This document shows positions 24,301-33,497 of a stretch of 64,000 nucleotides of DNA, piece after piece; the stretch's first letter is position 1, and each line of letters starts with the position of its first letter. The notes beneath the pieces were generated by a model. That model was not told the DNA's origin. It saw only the letters and a program-made list of their open reading frames with translations, and did no database searches. A program made the position numbers and the translations under genes. This DNA is from CAVYUC01 sp963783085. Its GTDB lineage: Bacteria; Bacteroidota; Bacteroidia; Bacteroidales; Prolixibacteraceae. Location: contig CAWAMJ010000020.1 in assembly GCA_963783085.1 (NCBI GenBank), positions 942,052 through 1,006,051 of the forward strand, written 5' to 3'.

Positions 24301-27300
24301 TTAGCTTTTTACGAACAATGGATCGGCGCCGACTGTGCCCGTTAAATCTTCAACGTATTTTCCCGATTTTACATATTCGAGCCGTTCTTTTGCTTTCATG
24401 GTTTTTTCCCCGATATTCAATTCGTTAATCAGCGATTTATTTATCGGATTGGCGGTAAAATCTTCAAGATATTGAATTTCAGATTCCAGGAAAGCCGAGT
24501 CTTTTTCCTGTTTTAGCTTCAATCTGTCGATATACCAATCTGAATTTAAGACTGTTTCGCGCTGGAACTGTTTGCGAAGCCCGGGATCAGCCATTTCCTT
24601 TCCTTCGTAATTTCCGTATGCCATAATGTGCAACAGGATTTTCAGCGGTGGAATGGCGGCTTCCACGCTGCCTTCTTCGAAATAGCGCAAAGCAACTTTT
24701 TGCTGCGCCTCCACAATGTTGTTAATCCCATCCACAAATTCTTCCATTCCCTGAAGTTCCGGTTTCAGCATCCGCTCGTTAAAAACTGCCAGCGGTTCGT
24801 CGAAAAGCCGGTTCATGCAACGGAATGCGAACGTTTTTGTTATACGATATCCAAGCCGGCTGGCCAGCACTTTTTGTCCGTTATATTCAAAGTCTTCCAG
24901 TTTTTCGAGCGAATTGTTCTGAATCAGTTTTCGCGCATCACGATCTTCCGGTTCCAGACGCGCCCAAATTTCGGGAACCAAAATACTGATGTCGTGATCA
25001 AACCGTTTTTCCTGGCCCACATATCCTGCTGCTGAACTAAATCCCTGATATTCAGATAAAATATAAGAAAGCAGCGCATTGTTTAAATCTGTTGTGGGCA
25101 CCAGCATGTTAAACGGTCCCTTGGTGAGCGCCCCTTCGGAACCAGCGCCTGTTGTGGATGGCGACTTGCCGGTGAGGCTACAGATGAAATCCATAAATAA
25201 TTCCGGAATTTCCTGATAATGAATCGGATTGTAAACGCTAAGTGGCCGTATCCCTGCTTCTTTGTCGGCAGGATTGTTCCGCCTTCCCGGAAGCACGGCA
25301 TTCACCGGGAAATGCACCGGTTTATCGGGATATATCTTCCGGAACAACCTGATTCCGGTTTCCGCCAGATAGCTTTCCTGCGTTTCACTTTTAAATATAT
25401 TTCGCTGCAAATAACGCGGGTTATTGGTGGGCACGCCATTTACCAGCCGGGTATGCGATGGAGCGACGAAATATCCGTCTTTTTCATGGGTGGCAACCTG
25501 TTTAATCAGCTTCTGAACAGGCCCGGTATATTCGTCGAAACAAATTGCATCTTCGTAAATATCCACAGCATCCTGCCGGGTCAGAGGCTCATAATTGGTC
25601 AAAAATGTATTGTTCTGAACGATATCCCGCTCTGCGTCTTTATCGTAACCCCGGATTACCGCTTCATCCGGCCGCTGAAATAAAAAGTATTCGCAGTTGG
25701 TTACCAGTTTCACGCTCGGATTTGAATATTCAGGGTTAAGATCATTCAGTTGGTGTGCCGGCAAAGTGATTGACGCTGTTATGTCGTCTTCCATCTGAAT
25801 TTTTTCACTCGGGATGAAATCAGACCGCAGCTTATGCAGATACCATTTTCCCTCGGGACTAAAACCGATACGTACATAACTGGCCGTAATTTTATTGTGT
25901 TTATAGCGTAGTGCATTTCCTTTCCGTCCGTTCACAATTTCAACATTCAGGTGTTCTTTCCAGGAACCATGATCCTGTTGGCTCCGGTACATTCGTTTGA
26001 TATACAGCGCTAAAGTGCGAACATGTGCCGGAATGCTTTCCAGAAATTCATTATATTCATCCGTATACTGATCCGAAGGAGTGAGCAATTTTACTGCCGA
26101 CCCGAGTGTACGGTGCGGGCTTAAAAACGGCCTCGAAGGCGTTGCATCTGGATAAACATTTTTCCACCGGTTAGAATAATCATAATTGATAAGGACATCA
26201 GCCATTTCTGACGCTTTTTCCAAATCAGGGATATAAAATGAGCCATATTTAATGGCATTTTGCATCGATTTTGAAATTTCAGATTTTCCGCCGCCGGAAA
26301 CCGTGCTTGGTTTGTGACAGAAAACTCCTTCGGGAGCGGTATCGATAATTCGCCACAATCGCTGCTCCGGATGTTTTACCAGTTGAAATTTATGTCCTGT
26401 GGGATGCACATATATTTTTTCAGGAGATAGTTTTAATTTTTGCTCTTTTCCGTCGTAAATCCAGGAAACCGTGCTTTTTTCCGTGTCAATATCGGCGTAT
26501 TCCGGAATGTAAATAATATTTGGATATTTTTTATCGACCGCATAATTTTCCGGGAAAACATTGATTTTTCCTGAAAGCAGCTTTTTAACTTCTTCAAACG
26601 TATACTCATTTTTGAATTTCGCAGTGAACGGTTTTCCAAATACGTTATCGCCCATATTTCCCCGCGGAAAAGCAATGGCGCCGCCTGCATGTTCTTCTTC
26701 CACCAATCCATACAAATTCGCTGAATAACTGATTTGCGTTTTAATCTCTTTTTTTGAATAACCGTAGTAATTGTCGGCGATGAGGGTTACCACTACACCG
26801 CGTTCATCACGGCAGGATATTTTAAAAGCGCCGCCATCGTTGTACAGTTCAGTTTCATTTTTCCAGCACATTTCCTCCCGTTTTTGCCGTTCGGTGGCCT
26901 GGTCGAAGTGGGGGAGACCAATGTCTTTTTTCCGCAGTTGGGTAAGTTGCGGCGCCAGTATTACGCAGCCTGTGTGACCGGTCCAGTGCTCAAAATCGAG
27001 CGCGGCATCATTTTTCGCCAGGTTTGGGTCGCCGGCATTGCCAAATATCGATTCCACAAAATCGAGGTTGCTTACCAGGCTGCCCGGCGCAAAAAAACGA
27101 ACTTCCATGCTTTTTTCGCTGACAATCCCTTTTATCTCGGGGCAAACCACAGGCCGCATCAGCAGCGAAACCATAATTCTGGCCTTATTTTCCTGGGTCG
27201 AGGTAAACGGCAGAATATTCAATTCTTCTGAGGGATGCAGCGCCTCGTGTAGCAAGTGCGCAAAAGCAATTTTCGGTACTTCAATTTTATCGAGCGCCAC

Positions 27301-27807
27301 CGGCAGGCCACCTTCCACAATGTGAAAAGTGCCTTTTGTCGTTCGCTTGTCTTTTGCCGGATTGTTTAAAATACCCTGTTTTACACGATAAGAACTAACC
27401 AAATCATTTTTGAAAGTATCGCCATTGGCAGGCAAACTTATTTCGCGGCCGATGCCCGGCTGGTTCAGAATAAATGTGGACGATGGCAGCCGGATAGAAC
27501 TATTGAAGTCTGCATCTCGCAGGTAATCGTCAATAAAGTTCTGAATGCGTGTATCTACCGGCGAAAGATGGTCGGACAGCAACCGCGATTTTTCCCTGAA
27601 ACTGCTGATTAAACCTTCGGTAAGGGAAATGACACGGTCGTTTAACTGCATTGAATTTTCGTCCGATTCATAGTCAAAAAGCGGTTGACCAAGTGCAGCC
27701 AACTGAAGATTAATGTATTGTATCATTTCTTTTCGGTCTTTCTTACCGGGTTTTTGTATCATTATTTTACTGTTTTTCATGCGGATCACTTTTTTTAATT
27801 CGTCCAT
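24301..27807 (-). CDS. Large 1168-residue protein, possible PPi-type phosphoenolpyruvate carboxykinase
   Basis: A soluble protein of 1168 residues without signal peptide. Length and sequence character agree with the PPi-dependent PEP carboxykinase family (Entamoeba, Propionibacterium), which is about twice the size of GTP-PEPCK and lacks the usual P-loop; no Walker A is seen here either. Segments likely to be functional are HWTGHTGCVILAP, IADNYYGYSKKEIKTQISYSANLYG with EEEHAGGAIAF (around residues 345-375), SNRWKNVYPDATPSRPF, and GKSPSTTGAGSEGALTKGPFN (around 895-915). If correct, it exchanges oxaloacetate plus PPi with PEP, Pi and CO2. The assignment rests on recall of the family, not on an alignment. 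It is monocistronic, between two strong bidirectional terminators. Confidence 0.5.
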   Translation of the reverse strand: MDELKKVIRMKNSKIMIQKPGKKDRKEMIQYINLQLAALGQPLFDYESDENSMQLNDRVISLTEGLISSFREKSRLLSDHLSPVDTRIQNFIDDYLRDADFNSSIRLPSSTFILNQPGIGREISLPANGDTFKNDLVSSYRVKQGILNNPAKDKRTTKGTFHIVEGGLPVALDKIEVPKIAFAHLLHEALHPSEELNILPFTSTQENKARIMVSLLMRPVVCPEIKGIVSEKSMEVRFFAPGSLVSNLDFVESIFGNAGDPNLAKNDAALDFEHWTGHTGCVILAPQLTQLRKKDIGLPHFDQATERQKREEMCWKNETELYNDGGAFKISCRDERGVVVTLIADNYYGYSKKEIKTQISYSANLYGLVEEEHAGGAIAFPRGNMGDNVFGKPFTAKFKNEYTFEEVKKLLSGKINVFPENYAVDKKYPNIIYIPEYADIDTEKSTVSWIYDGKEQKLKLSPEKIYVHPTGHKFQLVKHPEQRLWRIIDTAPEGVFCHKPSTVSGGGKSEISKSMQNAIKYGSFYIPDLEKASEMADVLINYDYSNRWKNVYPDATPSRPFLSPHRTLGSAVKLLTPSDQYTDEYNEFLESIPAHVRTLALYIKRMYRSQQDHGSWKEHLNVEIVNGRKGNALRYKHNKITASYVRIGFSPEGKWYLHKLRSDFIPSEKIQMEDDITASITLPAHQLNDLNPEYSNPSVKLVTNCEYFLFQRPDEAVIRGYDKDAERDIVQNNTFLTNYEPLTRQDAVDIYEDAICFDEYTGPVQKLIKQVATHEKDGYFVAPSHTRLVNGVPTNNPRYLQRNIFKSETQESYLAETGIRLFRKIYPDKPVHFPVNAVLPGRRNNPADKEAGIRPLSVYNPIHYQEIPELFMDFICSLTGKSPSTTGAGSEGALTKGPFNMLVPTTDLNNALLSYILSEYQGFSSAAGYVGQEKRFDHDISILVPEIWARLEPEDRDARKLIQNNSLEKLEDFEYNGQKVLASRLGYRITKTFAFRCMNRLFDEPLAVFNERMLKPELQGMEEFVDGINNIVEAQQKVALRYFEEGSVEAAIPPLKILLHIMAYGNYEGKEMADPGLRKQFQRETVLNSDWYIDRLKLKQEKDSAFLESEIQYLEDFTANPINKSLINELNIGEKTMKAKERLEYVKSGKYVEDLTGTVGADPLFVKS

Positions 27808-27969
27808 ACTAAATTATTTAATTCGACATCTCTTCAAAATAACATTCCTCTGAAAGTATAACTGGAAGCGAATATTTATGTTTGGGTTAACATGAAGAAT
27901 ATTTTGGAGGCCTTTATGTGACAATTATAAAACCGTAGCATTTTTCATATTTTTCCATGGCTATTGATA

Positions 27970-28017
27970 AAAACACAACAGATAGTTCAAATTCATGAAC
28001 TATCTGTTGTGTTTTTA
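27970..28017. terminator. Bidirectional terminator
   Basis: A perfect stem of about 19 base pairs (AAACACAACAGATAGTTCA and its complement) with A- and T-runs on either side, 19 bases after the end of the isomerase gene on the minus strand. Confidence 0.9.
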
Positions 28018-28035
28018 AAAGGAGCAATGTAGAAT

Positions 28036-28950
28036 TTATAAATAGCTTATAATTTTATCCATTCGTTCCGAGACATCTTTTAGGCGGTTTCTGTCGCCAC
28101 CACTAACCTCGGCTGTTAACCATCCTCCTTTGTGGTTGACTTCGCTAATGGTTTTCATAACAACCGGCCAATTGTTGTCACCTTCAAGCAACTCAACATT
28201 AAATCCTTCCCTCAATCCTTTTGTGTTCATCAATTCACGGCTGAATTCCTTGATGTGGAGTTTCATAATGCGCGTATTGAGTGTTTTGATCCAGTGTTCG
28301 GGCCAGCCATACCTTAAAATGTTGCCAATGTCAAAGTACCAGCCTACTAACGGGTGGTTAATTTCATCGACGAACCTTTTGGATTCTATCGGGCTAAGCA
28401 GGAAATTATTCCAGACGTTTTCGAGGGCAATCTGCATTCCGGTTTTTTCAGCATATGGAATTAATTCCCTGATGGAGTTTAGCGCCGTGTTATATGCTTG
28501 TTCGTAACCTACATTTTCGTTGACCACTCCGGGAACTACTAAAACAGTATCGCCACCAAAATCTTTTACGTCTTGCAGCGACTGGGCAACCGAATCAATG
28601 ATTTGTTTTCGTACTGCCGGGTCAGGATCGGTAAGCGGTAACTTCCAGTGGTCTTTATTCACTACACTTGGAAGTTCGATGCCTGATTTTGCTTTGGCTT
28701 CCAGAACTTCGGATTTATCCAGGTCGATAGGGCTGTTTAGCTCAACTCCGTCGAATCCCAAATCTTTTACCAATTTGAACTTGTCCGCCAATGACAATTC
28801 TTCTTTGATCATGCCAAAGCCAAGACTTTTTTTTAAGACAACTTTACCGGTGACATTTGTCTGTGTTACACTTGCTGAAAGCGTTTGGGGCGTTACAGTC
28901 GCCGCGCCTGCCATCAGAGCTGCCGATTTAATGAAACTCTTTCTGTTCAT
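28036..28950 (-). CDS. Exported sugar isomerase/epimerase-like TIM barrel protein
   Basis: A 304-residue protein with an N-terminal export signal (MNRKSFIKSAALMAGAATVTPQTLSA, in the style of Bacteroidota Tat/Sec signals), then an AP-endonuclease-2 / xylose-isomerase-like TIM barrel: LVKDLGFDGVELNSP, MQIALENVWNNFLLSP, LVGWYFDIGNILRYGWPEHWI, RIMKLHIKEF and WLTAEVSGGDR supply the Glu, Asp and His residues of the metal site. The frame opens at 29064, but ATG 28950 starts the signal peptide. It starts 7 bases after the stop of the frameshifted oxidoreductase. Probably a periplasmic step of sugar or sugar-acid breakdown; substrate unknown. Confidence 0.8.
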   Translation of the reverse strand: MNRKSFIKSAALMAGAATVTPQTLSASVTQTNVTGKVVLKKSLGFGMIKEELSLADKFKLVKDLGFDGVELNSPIDLDKSEVLEAKAKSGIELPSVVNKDHWKLPLTDPDPAVRKQIIDSVAQSLQDVKDFGGDTVLVVPGVVNENVGYEQAYNTALNSIRELIPYAEKTGMQIALENVWNNFLLSPIESKRFVDEINHPLVGWYFDIGNILRYGWPEHWIKTLNTRIMKLHIKEFSRELMNTKGLREGFNVELLEGDNNWPVVMKTISEVNHKGGWLTAEVSGGDRNRLKDVSERMDKIISYL

Positions 28951-28957
28951 GGTATTT

Positions 28958-30265
28958 TTATTTAAACTTTGTGATGCCCGGGACTGCAATCGGAATGTCA
29001 TATTTTGTATTCCAGGAAATATTCCCCGGGAATAATTCTTCCATAGAAGAAAGTGCTTGCTCATACGAAATGGTTTCGCCGGAATAAGCTGCCATCCGAC
29101 CTGCCATAGCCAGCAGGTTGGAACGGGTCATCCACTCTCCATCGTTCATTGGTTTACCGCTTCTGATGGAGGCAAACAATTCATCGTGTTCCTGCTGATA
29201 CATATTCTTTACTTTCGATTTTTTGTAAGCATCGGCATCAGTAAATTTAGTATCGTCATCATATTTCCAGGGATTTTTGCCTTTTATTTCATGCAATCCT
29301 GTTCGGCAATCCACAAGACATTTCCGTCCGAACCGGCAAGTTCAACTGCATACGATGGGGTTGTTCCGTTTTGCTGACGGCAAAAAACATAAGCTTTTGT
29401 TCCGTTTGAATATTCATAGGTTATCCCAAAGTGGTCATAAACATTACCAAACTTTTTATCTGTCCTTTTTTGTCTTCCGCCGGTTCCGCTTATTTTCACC
29501 GGCGCCTCGTCGCCCATGGCCCATGAAAGCATATCAATGCTGTGGATGGCCTGCTCAATAATGTGATCACCCGACAGCCAGTTGTAGTAAAGCCAGTTGC
29601 GTAATTGATATTCCATATCCGACCATCCTTTTTGGCGTTCTTTATACCACAATTCACCTGTGTTGTAGGTTGCTTCGGCTGCAAGTATTTCTCCTATCTG
29701 ACCATCTAAGTACACGGCTGAAATGTTTCGCGTTTCGGGATGTGGTGTCTCCAGCAAAATCCGGAAACCAGGGATAAGCTGTTTGTCTTTTGCTTTTTTG
29801 GCAGCTCATCATTACCCTGCGTAGCCCCGGGGCATCTACAGCAAAGGGTTTTTCGCAGAAAATATGTTTACCGGCATTAACTGCTGCTTCCAAATGCTCG
29901 GGCCGGAAAGCAGGCGGTGTAGCTAATAAAATCACATCAACATCTGAATCTATAAGTTTTTGAAAAGCATCCAGCCCCACAAATTTCTTATTGTCAGCCA
30001 CCTGCACTTTTTCGCTAAATTTTTGTTTTAATGAGTTGTATGATTCTTCCAGGTGATCAGAAAAAGCATCGGCCATGGCAGAAAGCACCACATTCGGATC
30101 TGCGTTTAATGCTTGTTCTGCAGCTCCTGTTCCACGACCGCCACATCCAATTAGCCCTATTTTTAATGTATCGCTGTTAGCTGCCCATACTGCATTTGAG
30201 GAGATTACTGTTCCCACAGTTGCCAGTCCGGCAATTTTCGTGAATTGTCTTCTTGATAAGTCCAT
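28958..30265 (-). pseudogene. Gfo/Idh/MocA family oxidoreductase, two frameshifts
   Basis: NAD(P)-dependent sugar or polyol dehydrogenase type with an export signal (MDLSRRQFTKIAGLATVGTV, twin arginine). The Rossmann part LKIGLIGCGGRGTGAAEQAL and the EKP motif (HIFCEKPFAVD) are in the first frame. One extra base in a T6 run at 29794-29799 moves reading to LLETPHPETRNISAVYLDGQ. A missing base at 29321-29323 moves it again to the C-terminal HEIKGKNPWKYDDDTKF. The two corrections restore one protein of 435 residues (...GSDGKCLVDCRTGLHEIKG). The +1 and -1 cancel, so only the middle part is out of frame. Paralogue of the next gene upstream. Confidence 0.85.
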
Positions 30266-30340
30266 AATATTTAGATTTTTATTGTTTAAAAAATGTATCA
30301 ATATTATATATAAAATATATTGTGTTTTAGCATTTTAAAG

Positions 30341-31630
30341 TTACACAAGTAGCGTTACACCAGGAATAGCTATTTCAGGAAAAGGAAGGTTGCCAAATTC
30401 AAATTTATCGGGAGTTAAATTTGTTTGTGACTCATTCATAATCCAATCCCAGGAGATTGTTTTTCCGGTATAGCAACTCATTCGGCCCAATATCGTCGTC
30501 AACGTACTTTCCGACACCTGTTTTCCATTATTTAACTTTAGCCCTTTACGAATTGCCTCAATTTGTAAAGAATGTTGTGCGATTGACGGATTCCCTTCGG
30601 CTTTTAGTTCCTGTTTGTTTTTGTTTATGATTATTGCTTTGCTGAAATTAATATATGCACTTCCTTTTGTTCCGACAATTCTTTGATCATTTCGGGTGGC
30701 TGCGTTATCGATTTGTGTTCCAATGTATTCCACCCTTACATCACCCGGGTATAAATATTCAACACTAAAGTGGTCGTATATATGACCCCATTTCCCGGTT
30801 TTGGGACCTGTACGTGCCTGCCGGCCACCAAAGCCTACACAGCTAATTGGGGGTGAGCCAAATGCCCAATTCATTAAATCCAAATTGTGGATATGCATTT
30901 CTGTAATAAAATCTCCACCACTCCAGGTATAGAAGTACCAATTTCTAAGTTGCCATTCCATGTCAGACCACTCCGCTTTTCGTTCAAATGGTCCCCACGC
31001 TCTCATAGCTCCACCCATGCGGCAGCATTGTCCTCCGACAAGGTCCCCAATCTCTCCGTTCTGAATCTGGTTCATGACATTCTTGATATGCTCTGCCTGA
31101 CGCATCTGGGTTCCTCCTACAACGGTCAACCCTTTTTTATCTGCTAGTTCGGTTGTGGCAATTACCTCACGTACACCTATGGGATCTACCGCAATTGGTT
31201 TTTCCATGAACACATGCTTGTTGGATTCAATTGCAGCTCTAAAATGTTGCGGACGAAAAACGGGCGGAGTGGTTAGTAAAACGAGCTCTAAATCACATGC
31301 TAATACTCCTTTATATGCATCAAATCCGACGAACTTGTTCTTTTCAGGAACGTTTACTTTATCTGCGGCTCTTTCCACAACTTTGTCATAAAAGGTCTTC
31401 AAATGGTCCTCAAAAAGATCGCCCATAGCAACTACTTCAACATTTGGAGCTGAATTTAAACAATCGATAAGATCAGCAAGACCACGTCCTCCGCATCCTA
31501 TTATACCAACGCGAATTTTCTGTTCATTCTGGCGGTAATTTCTGCCCGCAAAACTAATTGAAGGAAAAGCAATTATTGGTGAAGCGATCGCTGCTTTTCT
31601 TACAAAATCTCTTCTGTTTATGTCGTTCAT
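30341..31630 (-). CDS. Gfo/Idh/MocA family oxidoreductase
   Basis: A 429-residue dehydrogenase with a twin-arginine-like export signal (MNDINRRDFVRKAAIASPIIAFPSISFAG). The NAD(P)-binding IRVGIIGCGGRGLADLIDCL and the EKP motif (HVFMEKPIAVDP) are followed by the C-terminal barrel with SDMEWQLRNWYFYTWSGGDFITEMHIHNLDLMNWAF, which carries the likely catalytic acid and histidines. The open frame reaches 31684, but ATG 31630 is the start of the signal. It lies between the SusD terminator and the frameshifted paralogue, with which it shares the WSDMEWQLRNW pattern; together with the isomerase the three genes look like an exported sugar oxidation and isomerisation set. Confidence 0.85.
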   Translation of the reverse strand: MNDINRRDFVRKAAIASPIIAFPSISFAGRNYRQNEQKIRVGIIGCGGRGLADLIDCLNSAPNVEVVAMGDLFEDHLKTFYDKVVERAADKVNVPEKNKFVGFDAYKGVLACDLELVLLTTPPVFRPQHFRAAIESNKHVFMEKPIAVDPIGVREVIATTELADKKGLTVVGGTQMRQAEHIKNVMNQIQNGEIGDLVGGQCCRMGGAMRAWGPFERKAEWSDMEWQLRNWYFYTWSGGDFITEMHIHNLDLMNWAFGSPPISCVGFGGRQARTGPKTGKWGHIYDHFSVEYLYPGDVRVEYIGTQIDNAATRNDQRIVGTKGSAYINFSKAIIINKNKQELKAEGNPSIAQHSLQIEAIRKGLKLNNGKQVSESTLTTILGRMSCYTGKTISWDWIMNESQTNLTPDKFEFGNLPFPEIAIPGVTLLV

Positions 31631-31880
31631 TTTATTTGATTTAGATGTTAAGAATAAAGTTTTACAATTGCATTTAGAATCCACACCGGGATTATATGAT
31701 GAAATAGTACTGAGAACATCAGAAACGGGTGCTCCGGTTCCAGGTACAAACTGGTACGCTGACTTACTGAAATTTGTTCTTTTTCATTTGTAACCCGGGT
31801 AAATGAATTTCTTCTATTTTGGATTTGTCGGATGATGAACATAGTGGAAGATATAAATATGGTTATTCACGTTAGATTCA

Positions 31881-31922
31881 AAATCCAATTAGGACCTTCT
31901 AATAAGGTCCTTATTGGATTTC
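31881..31922 (-). terminator. Terminator after susD
   Basis: On the minus strand a stem of about 14 base pairs (AATCCAATaAGGACC with GGTCCTaATTGGATT) is followed by a T-rich tail, 8 bases after the susD stop. The oxidoreductase genes downstream must therefore rely on read-through or a promoter in 31631-31880. Confidence 0.75.
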
Positions 31923-31929
31923 TAAGTAA

Positions 31930-33471
31930 TTAATAATTTGGATTTTGTCCGATATTATCATTTACTTCTACTTCGTTCTGTGGTATTGGCCATAAATAGT
32001 CTCTGTCTGGTCTAAAATTACGGGTCAAATTGTTATTAACAATAACCCATTCACCAGCATCATTTTTGTATCTGATACCAAGAACCGGTTGAGTTTTTAG
32101 TTCACCTTGCTGCCAACGGTTCATGTCAAATAAATGAAGGCCTTCCCATGCCAATTCAACTTTACGTTCTCTCCTGACAATTTCCCTCATTTCACTTTGA
32201 GATTTACCAGTTGTGATCGCTGGCATTTCAACAGTTGGACGTGTACGGACCTGATTAATAGCATCATAAACACTATCATCTATTTCATTCAATTCAATCT
32301 TTGCTTCCGCATACATAAGTAATACATCAGCATAGCGAATCAGAATAAAATTGATTGTTGATTGTGCCGGATTGCTTCCATCTCTTGCCCAGTCAATGCC
32401 TTTTTTAATATTAAAACCATAATTTGTGGTAAATTCGGTTGATGCTAATTGATCTTGTGTATTACTGGATGGCAGTGAATTGTATATCTCGCCATTAGGT
32501 TCAACAGCTCCCGGATACAAAACATTATAGCCAAATCTTGGATCCAGACCTGCATATTCATTTTCAGGATCCTGTGTTCCCTTGTATTCATGAATTAATA
32601 AATATGCTCTTAATGGGTCAATTCCTGATCCTCCTCCAAGCGTAGCTGCAGACCTGGATACATAATCTGTATATCCGTAACCCACTCCGTATTGGTGATC
32701 AAAAATAACTTCTTTAGAATTCTTGCCTTCATACCAAAACAGCTTCTGGTAATCCGGGTATAATTCATATACACCTAAATCCATTACAGCTTTAGCCGCA
32801 TCGCGAGCAACGGCATATCTGTCATTATATAAGGCTACTCTTGCCTTCAATGCCAGTGCAGCACCTCGTGTGGCTCTTCCAATATCAGCTCCCGAATAAC
32901 TTACAGGAAGTGTGTTGGCAATATCATCCAGTTCAGTAATGATAAAGTCAACAACCTCACTTTTACTTGTACGGCTCACCTGAGCTGTGATATCCAATGG
33001 TTCAGTAACGAGCGGTACATCCCCCCATAAAGTGGTGAGCATGGTGTAATAATAAGCACGCAGAAACCGAGCTTCTGCTTTTAATCTTGCCAGCACTTGA
33101 GGATCACCAGTTTCAATTTTATCAATATTCTGGATTGGGTCATTTGCTTTTCTAATACCCGTCCAATAACGTGCCCAATAGTCACGAATATTATAATTAG
33201 TGGGATCGAGATTACCTACAGCTACATCATACATTGTTTGCGGGCCGGAAGGAGCATGCATCGCAAGTTCTGTAGCAGTTGACAGGTATGCTATTCCATT
33301 TCCGTCCAGTTCTCGGTACGCTGCATTAACAGCTAATTCGGCATCTTTTTGCGTCTGCCAAAAAATCAATTCAGAAACTGATCCGGTAGGGACTGTATCC
33401 AATGTCTTCTCACAACCAGATAGTCCTAAAATTAATATCGATATAAACAGGATAATAATATTTTTTTTCAT
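31930..33471 (-). CDS. SusD/RagB-family nutrient-binding outer membrane lipoprotein
   Basis: A 513-residue surface lipoprotein (MKKNIIILFISILILGLSGCEKTLD, lipobox Cys near residue 20) that caps the SusC channel and binds the ligand. TPR-like helices are visible (LKAEARFLRAYYYTMLTTLWGDVPLVTEP is the family hallmark near residues 130-160), as is the C-terminal RRERKVELAWEGLHLFDMNRW followed by YLWPIPQNEVEVN, the usual end of SusD proteins. The open frame starts further upstream, but ATG 33471 is the signal start. It is 26 bases after susC and ends at its own terminator. Confidence 0.95.
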   Translation of the reverse strand: MKKNIIILFISILILGLSGCEKTLDTVPTGSVSELIFWQTQKDAELAVNAAYRELDGNGIAYLSTATELAMHAPSGPQTMYDVAVGNLDPTNYNIRDYWARYWTGIRKANDPIQNIDKIETGDPQVLARLKAEARFLRAYYYTMLTTLWGDVPLVTEPLDITAQVSRTSKSEVVDFIITELDDIANTLPVSYSGADIGRATRGAALALKARVALYNDRYAVARDAAKAVMDLGVYELYPDYQKLFWYEGKNSKEVIFDHQYGVGYGYTDYVSRSAATLGGGSGIDPLRAYLLIHEYKGTQDPENEYAGLDPRFGYNVLYPGAVEPNGEIYNSLPSSNTQDQLASTEFTTNYGFNIKKGIDWARDGSNPAQSTINFILIRYADVLLMYAEAKIELNEIDDSVYDAINQVRTRPTVEMPAITTGKSQSEMREIVRRERKVELAWEGLHLFDMNRWQQGELKTQPVLGIRYKNDAGEWVIVNNNLTRNFRPDRDYLWPIPQNEVEVNDNIGQNPNY

Positions 33472-33497
33472 AATAAACATATTTAGTTTAATCATTA

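Noticed and set aside
31648..31842. 64-residue open frame on the minus strand upstream of the oxidoreductase
   Set aside because: No family resemblance, no promoter, and composition unlike its neighbours; more likely the leader of the oxidoreductase gene.
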